DNA of 9,934 bases from contig DJNB01000120.1 in the NCBI GenBank assembly GCA_002435545.1, positions 1 through 9,934 of the forward strand. The letters are read 5' to 3'. Below the pieces are notes generated by a model that was not told the origin of the DNA, made no database searches, and saw only the letters and a list, made by a program, of their open reading frames with translations. This document shows, one piece after another, positions 1 to 6,262 of the stretch (position 1 is the stretch's first letter; each line of letters begins with the position of its first letter). The stretch is from Lachnoclostridium sp. UBA6475. GTDB taxonomy: Bacteria > Bacillota > Clostridia > Lachnospirales > Lachnospiraceae. Position numbers and translations under genes: made by a program.

Positions 1-64
1 CAACCTTGCATCAGCAACTCACCCCGCAAACCTCCCCCTTCCGCCACTTTCCGGGGTGCCCCCC

Positions 65-341
65 GCTACTCATCTTTGGCATCTTTCCCTGCGGAACTAT
101 TTCTGCGGAGCAGAGAAGGCGCGGGATTTCCTGAGAAGAAGGAGATGCGGAGTGCAGAACTGTCCGAAGAAAAGGGATAAAGCAGAAAAAGCCCCGATTG
201 CACCGCAATCGAAGCTTTTTCTGCTTTATATCTTTTCAAGTTTTCTGCACGAAGTATCTTTTTTCCTTCTTCGAAAGAAAGTCCCGCCTTCTCCTCCGTA
301 GAAATTCGTTCTGCAAGGGGAAGGTGCCAAAGATAAGATAC
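65..341. repeat. Long imperfect inverted repeat downstream of rnfB
   Basis: The two halves of this stretch are reverse-complement copies of each other, centred near 203. Read outward, both arms share the core stem, then in the same order blocks such as CTTTTC, TTCTGCAC, TCCTTCTTC, TCCCGC, CCTTCTC, AGAAAT and TGCCAAAGAT. Each arm is about 140 bp, with identity judged by eye at roughly 70 percent plus small gaps. The right arm ends at the rnfB stop codon. Similar short open frames appear on both strands because of this symmetry and are not taken as genes. The 1-340 region otherwise holds no recognisable gene; 1-64 is C-rich with nothing I can identify. It could be a decayed MITE-like element or a dispersed intergenic repeat. 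Confidence 0.75.
177..229. terminator. Bidirectional terminator-like stem-loop, core of the inverted repeat
   Basis: A perfect 16-bp outer stem (ATAAAGCAGAAAAAGC at 177-192 pairing with 214-229) encloses a 2-nt mismatch and a 7-bp inner stem (CGATTGC at 195-201 with 205-211) around a 3-nt loop. The inner stem is flanked by an A tract on one side and a T tract on the other, the usual form of a bidirectional rho-independent terminator. It lies about 110 nt past the rnfB stop, so it is the likely end of the rnf transcript. Confidence 0.7.
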
Positions 342-1126
342 TACGCAATAACTTTCTTCGGACATTTCTCTGCACATTTTCCACAGCCCTTGCATTTCAG
401 TGGATCAATCGTTGCAAGGTTGTTTTCCAATGTAACAGCGCCAAATTCGCACTGTCTTACGCAGAGACCGCAGCCGATACATCCGGCTTTGCAGACACTC
501 ATAACGTCTTTACCTTTATCTTTTGAATTACAATTTACTTGATATTTGGTGTCATATGGCTGGAGTGAGATTACGCCGTTTGGACAAGTCTCCACACATT
601 TGCCGCAAGCGACACATTTTTCCGGGTCAACCGTCGCGATGCCGTCTTTGATCGACAGGGCACCAAACTGACAGGCTGCCACACAGGAACCAAGTCCAAG
701 GCATCCGTAAGAACAAGCTTTGTCTCCGCGTCCGGGAACCATTACCGCCTGACGGCAGTCCTGCGCTCCTACGTAGTTGTATTTGACACCTGCCTGCTCG
801 CAGGTTCCGGCACAACGTACTTTGGCAACCATTTTTACGGCTTCTCCAGCTTCTACACCGAGGATTGCGCCGATTTTCTCTGCAACAGGTGCTCCACCGA
901 CCGGACATCCACTTACCTCTGCTTTTCCGGCCACGATGGCTTCTGCCAGTGCGTCACATCCGGCATAACCACAACCACCGCAGTTATTGCCCGGCAGACA
1001 CTCTCTGACCTGCTCTACACGTTCATCCACTTCAACTGCAAAAAACTTGCCTGCTACACCAAGCAAAAGACCGATAGCGATTCCAAGAACTCCAAGGAGC
1101 ACCATCGAAATAAGTATCGTATTCAT
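341..1126 (-). CDS. rnfB: Rnf complex ferredoxin-like subunit RnfB
   Basis: RnfB takes electrons from reduced ferredoxin and feeds them into the membrane Rnf complex. The 261-residue product starts with one membrane segment (residues 4-25). An Fe-S domain follows with CLPGNNCGGCGYAGC (Cys43, 49, 52, 57, then Cys74). Beyond it are two paired ferredoxin modules: Cys142/148/152 with Cys171/174/177/181, and Cys216/219/222/226 with Cys245/248/251/255. That gives at least five probable [4Fe-4S] sites; further cysteines (105, 109, 124, 138, 199, 212) could hold another. The ATG has only a moderate ribosome site (AAAGGGG) and lies 18 bp after the rnfA stop. It is the last gene of the operon. The family call is very secure; the cluster count is inferred from motifs. 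Confidence 0.97.
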   Translation of the reverse strand: MNTILISMVLLGVLGIAIGLLLGVAGKFFAVEVDERVEQVRECLPGNNCGGCGYAGCDALAEAIVAGKAEVSGCPVGGAPVAEKIGAILGVEAGEAVKMVAKVRCAGTCEQAGVKYNYVGAQDCRQAVMVPGRGDKACSYGCLGLGSCVAACQFGALSIKDGIATVDPEKCVACGKCVETCPNGVISLQPYDTKYQVNCNSKDKGKDVMSVCKAGCIGCGLCVRQCEFGAVTLENNLATIDPLKCKGCGKCAEKCPKKVIA

Positions 1127-1144
1127 ATGAATTCGCCCCTTTCT

Positions 1145-1720
1145 TTAGAATCCCACGCCGCCAAAGCCACAAAATGCAATCGCCATAAGACCGGCTGTGA
1201 TCAGTACGATCGGTGTGCCTTTGAAAGCTTCCGGAATGTTGCTGTTTTCCAATTTTTCACGGATTCCTGCCATCAGAACGATTGCAAGGAGGAATCCAAG
1301 AGAAGCGCCGATACCATTTACAACGCTCTCAAGCACGCCGTATTCATTCTGCACACTAAGGAGTGCCACACCAAGTACAGCACAGTTTGTCGTGATCAAT
1401 GGCAGATATACACCCAGTGATTTGTAAAGAGCCGGCATCATTTTTTTGAGAACCATCTCTACGAACTGCACGAGGGCAGCGATCACAAGGATAAATACGA
1501 TCGTGTTCAAATATTCCAGCTGTGCCGGAACAAGCAAATAATTATATAAAATACTGGTACAAAGAGAGGCGATCGTGATAACGAATACAACCGCACCTCC
1601 CATACCTGCTGCTGTTTCCACTTTTTTACTTACACCAAGGAATGGACAGATACCCATAAACTGGCTCAGTACGAAGTTATTTACAAGAGCAGCCGTAAAG
1701 AGAATTGTAAAGATTGTCAT
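1145..1720 (-). CDS. rnfA: Rnf complex membrane subunit RnfA
   Basis: RnfA is a small integral membrane subunit (191 residues) related to NqrE. With RnfE it forms the inverted pair that carries electrons through the membrane. About six hydrophobic segments are visible. The two half-repeat cysteines expected to bind the intramembrane iron-sulfur centre are present: Cys25 in FMGICPFLGVSK and Cys113 in LPLITTNCAVLG. Its ATG overlaps the rnfE stop by 4 bp (ATGA), and its ribosome site GGGGGAGG lies inside the end of rnfE, which suggests translational coupling. Length and motifs are normal for the family. The role of the cysteine pair is taken from knowledge of Nqr and Rnf complexes. Confidence 0.97.
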   Translation of the reverse strand: MTIFTILFTAALVNNFVLSQFMGICPFLGVSKKVETAAGMGGAVVFVITIASLCTSILYNYLLVPAQLEYLNTIVFILVIAALVQFVEMVLKKMMPALYKSLGVYLPLITTNCAVLGVALLSVQNEYGVLESVVNGIGASLGFLLAIVLMAGIREKLENSNIPEAFKGTPIVLITAGLMAIAFCGFGGVGF

Positions 1721-2427
1721 TTGTCATCCTCCCCCTTTCTCTCTTCCGGTGTATGACCACAGGTTTCAATATGACTCGCACATGCTGCACAATTTCCGGT
1801 ACATCCTGCTTCTTCTGCTTCCGGTGTATTGGTTGCGCAAGGCATTTTCAATTTGTTCTGGATCGCAGTCAGACCGGCAAGTACGAAAAATGCACCCGGT
1901 GCCATGACAAACATAGCAATGTGGAACTGCTCCGGAATCAAATGGAATCCAAAGATGGATCCGCTTCCGAGAATTTCACGGAAAATACCGATCAACGTAA
2001 GACCGACCGTAAATCCAAGCCCCATACCGATACCATCCATCGCGGATAGAATAACCGGATTCTTGGAAGCATACGCTTCGGCACGTCCAAGAATGATACA
2101 GTTTACAACGATCAACGGGATATATACACCCAGCGCGCTGTCAAGAGCCGGCAGATACGCTTTCAGAAGCAATTGCACAATGGTTACGAATGACGCAACA
2201 ACGACGATAAATCCCGGAATACGTACACGATCCGGTATAATATTCCGCAGTGCCGAAATCATCATATTGGACAAAGTCAATACTACTGCTGTAGAAAGTC
2301 CCATGCCGATCGCATTGATGGCACTTGACGTAACCGCCAGCGTCGGACACATACCGAGCATCATGACAAATGTCGGATTTTCTTTGATAATACCGTTATG
2401 AAGACGTTCTGTATATTTATTCATCAT
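1717..2427 (-). CDS. rnfE: Rnf complex membrane subunit RnfE with Cys-rich tail
   Basis: RnfE (NqrD-like) pairs with RnfA in the membrane and shares an intramembrane iron-sulfur site. The family residues are Cys27 in LGMCPTLAVT and Cys110 in LIVVNCIILGRAEA. About six membrane segments span residues 20-190. After the last one, near 190, comes a hydrophilic tail of about 45 residues with five cysteines (197, 209, 213, 216, 223), including CTGNCAAC, before a charged end. The first ATG forms a 4-bp ATGA overlap with rnfG. A second ATG directly follows (2424) and sits 7 nt from the GGGGGG ribosome site, against 4 nt for the first, so the true start may be one codon later. The gene is third from the end of the operon. 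Confidence 0.96.
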   Translation of the reverse strand: MMNKYTERLHNGIIKENPTFVMMLGMCPTLAVTSSAINAIGMGLSTAVVLTLSNMMISALRNIIPDRVRIPGFIVVVASFVTIVQLLLKAYLPALDSALGVYIPLIVVNCIILGRAEAYASKNPVILSAMDGIGMGLGFTVGLTLIGIFREILGSGSIFGFHLIPEQFHIAMFVMAPGAFFVLAGLTAIQNKLKMPCATNTPEAEEAGCTGNCAACASHIETCGHTPEERKGEDDK

Positions 2428-3122
2428 TCAGCCCCCCTTAACTCTTTATCATAGTAAAGGATTCCTTTAACTGCATTGGCAATCGCACGGGAAGTAACGG
2501 TTGCTCCGGACATTGCCTCAATCTGGCCTTTTTCGTCCTTTGGCGTTGTTCCGGCTTTGTAGAACATCGGAATTTCGTCACTTGACGGATACTGAAGGCC
2601 TTTGTCCAATGCAAATTTATTTTTAAAACTATCGCTTTCACAGTTTGCACCAAGTCCGGCTGTCTCTGACTGGCTCGTGATCTCGATGCCTGTCACCGTA
2701 CCGTTGTACACACCAAGTACAAAGGAAATGCTTCCGCCGTAACCTTTTTTCGCATCTGCAATGTACACATATCCGGCGTCAGAACCATTTACCTGAAGTT
2801 TCTTCACCGTTGTCACATTGACATATTTGGAATACGATTCGGATTGTTCCTCTTCTACTTCTTTTGAGGAATTCAAAATGTGTTTGGTAAGGAAATCATT
2901 TGCCTGTGCTGCGGCATCGTCAGCGGCATCCGCAACGGTCGCACCTTCTACGGAAGCAATGACTTTCTTGCAGGCCTCACTGTCTGTATCTGCCTGTCTC
3001 TGGGCAATGGTTCCTTTTGTCATGGTATAAACACCAGCCAGGATACCTCCCAGAACCAATGTGATGACGCAGAGAATGATCGCATCAACCACAAAAGAGC
3101 GTTCTTTTTTCTCACTACTCAT
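2424..3122 (-). CDS. rnfG: Rnf complex flavoprotein subunit RnfG
   Basis: RnfG carries covalently bound FMN on the outer face of the membrane and passes electrons between RnfD and the other subunits. The 232-residue product has a single N-terminal anchor (about residues 10-33) followed by an FMN-binding domain. Near the C terminus is the flavinylation motif EAMSGATVTSRA, where Thr208 is the expected attachment residue, as in RnfG and NqrC. I chose the ATG at 3122 because it overlaps the rnfD stop by 8 bp and has AAAGGAGGG eight bases upstream. A longer reading to 3170 would run 56 bp into rnfD without a good ribosome site. Normal length and very secure family assignment. Confidence 0.96.
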   Translation of the reverse strand: MSSEKKERSFVVDAIILCVITLVLGGILAGVYTMTKGTIAQRQADTDSEACKKVIASVEGATVADAADDAAAQANDFLTKHILNSSKEVEEEQSESYSKYVNVTTVKKLQVNGSDAGYVYIADAKKGYGGSISFVLGVYNGTVTGIEITSQSETAGLGANCESDSFKNKFALDKGLQYPSSDEIPMFYKAGTTPKDEKGQIEAMSGATVTSRAIANAVKGILYYDKELRGAE

Positions 3123-4110
3123 TGACTTTGCCCTCCTTTCCAAATGCCTTTGGAATGGTAACTCGTTCAATCAATGGCACGAACAGGTTTCCAATGATGA
3201 TCGCAAAGGAAACACCCTCTGCGGATTCTCCAAAGAAACGGAACAATCCGGTCAAAAGACCAAGAAGGACCGCATACAATACTTTTCCCTTGGATGTGAT
3301 CGGGCTTGTTACATAATCTGTCGCCATGAAAAAGGCACCAAGCATCAAACCGCCGCCGCACCATTCCATAAATACCGGAACGTATGCGCCTGTTGCGCAG
3401 CTGTAGATCAAAGTAAATACGGTAAATGTTGCTATGTAAATTACCGGAATTTTCCAATCAATAATCTTTTTCGCGATCAGGTAAATTCCACCGATCAAAA
3501 GAGCAAGTGCAGATGTCTCACCGATTGTTCCCCAAGTTGTACCGAGGAACATGTCTTTCAGCGTCGTTGCAAGGTCTGCCTGACAGGTAGCCTCTTTTAC
3601 CTGCATCAATGGGGTCGCACTGGAAACCGCATCCAATGTTGCCTGATAACCGCCCCAGATCTTATTTCCTTTTGGAATCGCAAAACTGTTTGTCATGGCA
3701 CTGCTGAATGACAGCATCAAAAAGCATCTTGCGCCGAGTGCCGGGTTCATGAAATTCTGACCCAGTCCACCAAACAACTGTTTTACGATGATAATCGCAA
3801 ATACACCGCCGATCACGCACATCCAAAGCGGCAATGTTGCAGGCAGGTTGAGTGCCAGCAAAAGACCTGTCAGAAGTGCACTAAAATCGTAGGTTGTTAC
3901 TTTTTGTTTCATTAATCTCTGCCATACATACTCTGCCAGCACGGTGCTGACGCATGTTGTCAAAATGACAAGCAGGGCACGTACACCAAAGTTTCCAATT
4001 CCTACCAATGTCGCAGGAATCAGTGCAATACATACATCTCTCATGATGGATTTGGTAGATGACTTGTCTCGTACATGAGGAGATGATGATACATTTAATA
4101 ATTTCTCCAT
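3115..4110 (-). CDS. rnfD: Rnf complex membrane flavoprotein subunit RnfD
   Basis: RnfD (NqrB-like) is a polytopic membrane protein of 331 residues that holds a covalently bound FMN and is thought to help form the ion path. It shows many hydrophobic segments, the family signature GGLGQNFMNPALGARCF (114-130) and the flavin attachment motif DAVSSATPL, in which Thr166 is the likely linkage residue. The ATG has GGAGG nine bases upstream and lies 29 bp after the rnfC stop. The 3' end overlaps rnfG by 8 bp. Motifs and length are typical. Whether the complex pumps Na+ or H+ cannot be read from this sequence. Confidence 0.97.
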   Translation of the reverse strand: MEKLLNVSSSPHVRDKSSTKSIMRDVCIALIPATLVGIGNFGVRALLVILTTCVSTVLAEYVWQRLMKQKVTTYDFSALLTGLLLALNLPATLPLWMCVIGGVFAIIIVKQLFGGLGQNFMNPALGARCFLMLSFSSAMTNSFAIPKGNKIWGGYQATLDAVSSATPLMQVKEATCQADLATTLKDMFLGTTWGTIGETSALALLIGGIYLIAKKIIDWKIPVIYIATFTVFTLIYSCATGAYVPVFMEWCGGGLMLGAFFMATDYVTSPITSKGKVLYAVLLGLLTGLFRFFGESAEGVSFAIIIGNLFVPLIERVTIPKAFGKEGKVNE

Positions 4111-4139
4111 CTCAAATAACCTCCATTTATCTGCGCAAA

Positions 4140-5465
4140 TTATTTTTTGCGGCTCTGATCCATCACGGCACGTCGTGCCTGCTTAAAGGATTGTGTCAAA
4201 CGTCTCTTCGCCGGACATACATAGGTACAGGTACCACATTCGTAGCATTCCATACCATTTAACTTCTGGAACAGATCCAGATCCTGGCGATCTGCTGCCT
4301 CTGCCATCTTCTGTGGAACCAGATGGCTCGGACAAACGCTTGCACAGCGTCCACAACGGATACAATTTGTCGGTTCATTGGCTGCGACTTCGTCCTTCGT
4401 CATCGCAAGGATGGAAGAACTGGTCTTGGTGATCGGTACATTGAGATCAAACATCGCCATACCCATCATCGGACCGCCGGAAATGATCTTCTCTGCGCCC
4501 TCTTCCACAAGTCCGCCTGCTTCTTCCAAAAGTTCCGCATGACTCATACCGAAACGAACTTTGTAGTTCTGCGGCTGTGCCATCGCATCCCCGGTCAGTG
4601 TCATAACACGGGTCATCGACGGTGTACATTTGCACACTGCATCGTATACTGCCAGTACGGTCTGCACATTGTCCACAACACATCCCGCATCTGCCGGCAG
4701 CATTTTCGAATAAATCTTGCGCCCTGTCGTCACATAAATGACCTGACGCTCTGCTCCCTGCGGATATTTCGTTTTCAACGGTTTCACCGTGATCTTCGGC
4801 TCTTCCTGTGTCAGATACTGCAATTTGGCGATTGCTTCCGGCTTATTATCCTCGACCGCGATAATACCTTCTGCATTGTCAAACAACTGAAGCAGCACTT
4901 TCAAGCCCATAACGAGATCTTCCGGACGCTCAAGCATTAAGCGGTAATCCGAAGTCAGATATGGCTCACATTCTGCTCCATTGATAATTACGTACTCAAT
5001 TTCCTCTTCATTCTTTGGTGTTACTTTCACATTTGTCGGGAAACCGGCTCCGCCCATTCCGACAATACCGGCATCCTTGATGATCTGACGGATTTCCTCT
5101 TTGGACAGTGTCGTGTAATCCCTGTCTTCTCCTAATCCTTCTACCGGAGTATCCTCTCCATCGTTTTCAATCACAACACAAGTTGCCTTGGCACCGGACC
5201 CCGTCAATCGCGGTTCGATCTTTTTCACAGTTCCCGAAACAGAACTAACGATGTTGGCAGAGATAAATCCACTCGCTTCGCCGATGATCTGTCCCATCTT
5301 GACTGTATCACCTACTGCTACCGTAGGAGTTGCCGGAGCACCGATATGCTGGGACATCGGAAAAACCATCTCGGTTTTCGGTTCCATCACACGAATCGGC
5401 TCATCCATGCTGAGTTCTTTTCCCTCGTACGGATGCGCTCCTCCTCTAAAGGTTGAATTTCCCAA
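4140..5465 (-). CDS. rnfC: Rnf complex NAD(H)-binding subunit RnfC
   Basis: RnfC is the peripheral cytoplasmic subunit where NAD+ is reduced. The 441-residue product begins with the usual FRGGAHPYEGKEL segment and a barrel-sandwich region, followed by the FMN/NADH-binding fold with GIVGMGGAGFPT (134-144). A SLBB-like segment precedes two [4Fe-4S] motifs: CIRCGRCASVC with Cys368/371/374/378, and CYECGTCTYVC with Cys407/410/413/417. The start codon is TTG, supported by AAAGGAGGG seven bases upstream and by matching the family N terminus; the next in-frame ATG (residue 20) would cut conserved sequence. First gene of the operon, directly behind its promoter and a leader hairpin. The short C terminus matches the compact clostridial type rather than long proteobacterial RnfC. 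Confidence 0.97.
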   Translation of the reverse strand: MGNSTFRGGAHPYEGKELSMDEPIRVMEPKTEMVFPMSQHIGAPATPTVAVGDTVKMGQIIGEASGFISANIVSSVSGTVKKIEPRLTGSGAKATCVVIENDGEDTPVEGLGEDRDYTTLSKEEIRQIIKDAGIVGMGGAGFPTNVKVTPKNEEEIEYVIINGAECEPYLTSDYRLMLERPEDLVMGLKVLLQLFDNAEGIIAVEDNKPEAIAKLQYLTQEEPKITVKPLKTKYPQGAERQVIYVTTGRKIYSKMLPADAGCVVDNVQTVLAVYDAVCKCTPSMTRVMTLTGDAMAQPQNYKVRFGMSHAELLEEAGGLVEEGAEKIISGGPMMGMAMFDLNVPITKTSSSILAMTKDEVAANEPTNCIRCGRCASVCPSHLVPQKMAEAADRQDLDLFQKLNGMECYECGTCTYVCPAKRRLTQSFKQARRAVMDQSRKK

Positions 5466-5484
5466 GGTAATTCCCTCCTTTGGC

Positions 5485-5505
5485 GTGCTTTTTTATAGAA
5501 AGCAC
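5485..5505 (-). promoter_or_regulatory. Leader hairpin upstream of the rnfC ribosome site
   Basis: A perfect 7-bp stem (GTGCTTT pairing with AAAGCAC) with a 7-nt loop lies in the rnf leader, 3 nt before the AAAGGAGGGAA ribosome site. There is no T tract after it, so it is unlikely to be a terminator. It could stabilise the mRNA 5' end or affect translation of rnfC; its role is unproven. Confidence 0.45.
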
Positions 5506-5540
5506 TGCGTTTTATTGAGATTTTTTATCTAGTAACTTAC

Positions 5541-5569
5541 ATCATACCACTTTTTTTTACAAAAAACAA
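5541..5569 (-). promoter_or_regulatory. Predicted sigma-A promoter of the rnf operon
   Basis: On the minus strand TTGTTT (5564-5569) and TATGAT (5541-5546) are separated by exactly 17 bp, with an A/T-rich spacer. Transcription would begin near 5534, giving a leader of about 70 nt before the rnfC TTG. The promoter lies just past a strong terminator, so rnf appears to be insulated from the genes upstream. Confidence 0.7.
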
Positions 5570-5584
5570 GATTTTGAGATGTGA

Positions 5585-5628
5585 AAAAAGGGCGAACATT
5601 TTATAAAAAATGACCGCCCTTGGATAAA
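5585..5628. repeat. 44-bp direct repeat, left copy
   Basis: Positions 5585-5628 are identical base for base to 6212-6255, start-to-start distance 627 bp. The repeat consists of a terminator hairpin plus the flank GGATAAA. Outside these limits the two copies diverge at once. Confidence 0.95.
5588..5621 (-). terminator. Rho-independent terminator, copy 1 (before the rnf promoter)
   Basis: On the minus strand AAGGGCG pairs with CGCCCTT. After a 2-nt internal mismatch a further CATTTT/AAAATG pairing closes a 4-nt loop, and a run of six T follows. It would end transcripts coming from the MNT/HEPN unit or from spoIIID. It is identical to copy 2 at 6215-6248. Confidence 0.85.
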
Positions 5629-5651
5629 CGGATATTTTGCTCAAATATCCG
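5629..5651. repeat. Perfect 9-bp stem-loop over the HEPN stop codon
   Basis: CGGATATTT (5629-5637) pairs with AAATATCCG (5643-5651) around a 5-nt loop. It directly abuts the left 44-bp repeat and overlaps the TGA of the HEPN remnant (5641-5643). It is A/T-rich, and only TTTATCC follows on the minus strand, so it would be a weak terminator at best. Confidence 0.55.
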
Positions 5652-5796
5652 CGATTTGCTCATTGCAATATTCTTCAACTAACCGTATAAACTCGTCCGC
5701 GACAAAAATCTGCCGCTCTGTCTCTTCTCGGCTGGCAATATAAAAATCATCGTAATCACTAGCATGCCGAATCCTTTACCGTCCCTATATTCTCAT
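5641..5796 (-). pseudogene. Remnant of a HEPN-domain toxin gene (C-terminal stump)
   Basis: HEPN proteins of this group are RNase-like toxins usually encoded next to an MNT antitoxin. Here an ATG overlaps the MNT stop codon (ATGA at 5793-5796), the usual linkage of such pairs. That frame reads MRI and then meets TAG (5785-5787) and TAA (5776-5778). After these, in the same frame, 44 codons run to TGA at 5641-5643. They include RHASDYDDFYIASREET and end FIRLVEEYCNEQIADI, which I recognise as the C-terminal part of HEPN proteins (the DYDDFYIAS segment is typical). A full protein is about 130 residues, so roughly the first two thirds is missing, apparently by internal deletion. No toxin activity is expected. 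The identity is from memory of the family, not a search. Confidence 0.8.
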
Positions 5797-6134
5797 GATT
5801 CTCCATACAGCACTACCCCTTCCCTGCTTACATTAGCATAAAAGGGATAATTTACAACCCACTTATTAAAATGTGCTTCATTTTTGGCAATTGTTTTAAT
5901 GTCCAGATCATTGTCCATATTAAAATCATACGTCATATAGGAAAGTCGCTTGCTATACTGCTTTAACGCAATATCCGGTATATCCAGCAGAATCATAATA
6001 TCCACATCCGAATCTGCCCGCGCATCTCCTCTGGCATAAGACCCGTATAAAATCACTCTTTTTAAATGTGTTCCATATATTTTCTGAACTTCAATAATAT
6101 ACTGATCCATTAAATGTTTCATTGCCTGTGTCAT
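5793..6134 (-). CDS. MNT-domain nucleotidyltransferase, MntA-like antitoxin
   Basis: The product (113 residues) is a minimal nucleotidyltransferase of the type that neutralises HEPN toxins, in studied cases by adding AMP to the toxin. The catalytic signature is intact: Gly31-Ser32 in LYGSYARGDARADSDVDI, exactly ten residues before Asp43-x-Asp45 (GSX10DXD), with a probable third carboxylate at Asp78 in NDLDIK. I chose the ATG at 6134 because GGAGG lies just upstream and the protein then begins like relatives; an in-frame ATG at 6200 lacks a ribosome site. Its 3' end overlaps the start of a broken HEPN gene, so it now appears to be an antitoxin without its cognate toxin. Other roles for orphan MNT proteins are possible. 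Confidence 0.87.
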   Translation of the reverse strand: MTQAMKHLMDQYIIEVQKIYGTHLKRVILYGSYARGDARADSDVDIMILLDIPDIALKQYSKRLSYMTYDFNMDNDLDIKTIAKNEAHFNKWVVNYPFYANVSREGVVLYGES

Positions 6135-6152
6135 ATCCCTTCCTCCTTCCAA

Positions 6153-6181
6153 AATATATATCCTTAAAGTTATGATATCAA
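6153..6181 (-). promoter_or_regulatory. Possible promoter of the MNT/HEPN unit
   Basis: TTGATA (6176-6181) and TATATT (6153-6158) on the minus strand are spaced 17 bp, each one base from consensus. The start would fall only about 12-15 nt before the MNT ATG, giving a very short leader, so the call is tentative. The promoter lies inside the repeat-bracketed unit, after the spoIIID terminator. Confidence 0.4.
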
Positions 6182-6211
6182 TTTTGCTTTTGGAATGCAA
6201 CTGACAATTTT

Positions 6212-6255
6212 AAAAAGGGCGAACATTTTATAAAAAATGACCGCCCTTGGATAAA
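6212..6255. repeat. 44-bp direct repeat, right copy
   Basis: Identical to 5585-5628. This copy starts 7 nt after the spoIIID stop codon and contains the spoIIID terminator, so it is probably in the original position, with the left copy being the product of duplication. Confidence 0.95.
6215..6248 (-). terminator. Rho-independent terminator of spoIIID, copy 2
   Basis: Same hairpin as at 5588-5621 (AAGGGCG/CGCCCTT plus CATTTT/AAAATG), followed on the minus strand by five T. It is 14 nt past the spoIIID TGA. Confidence 0.85.
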
Positions 6256-6262
6256 TGAATTC

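Noticed and set aside
56..395. Open frames on both strands across 11-542 with similar peptides (for example KAEKAPIAPQS and KAEKASIAVQS).
   Set aside because: They mirror each other because the DNA is a long inverted repeat. None has a convincing ribosome site, and several run into rnfB antisense.
1740..1840. The C-x3-C-x2-C in the RnfE tail as a radical SAM motif.
   Set aside because: Only the spacing matches; there is no TIM-barrel domain, and the segment is a short tail of a membrane protein.
3123..3170. An N-terminal extension of RnfG (MNELPFQRHLERRAKS).
   Set aside because: It would overlap rnfD by 56 bp and lacks a ribosome site, while the ATG at 3122 has AAAGGAGGG at ideal spacing.
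3061..4940. Long plus-strand open frames opposite rnfD and rnfC (up to about 216 codons), and one opposite rnfE.
   Set aside because: They lie antisense to firmly identified genes, show no family motifs and have composition expected from shadow frames.
6135..6200. A longer start for the MNT protein at 6200 (MHSKSKIDIITLRIY).
   Set aside because: No ribosome site precedes it and the extra residues are atypical. The ATG at 6134 has a strong GGAGG.
5585..6255. The two 44-bp direct repeats as a minimal CRISPR array.
   Set aside because: There are only two copies, 583 bp lie between them, and a gene occupies the interval; each repeat is a plain terminator.
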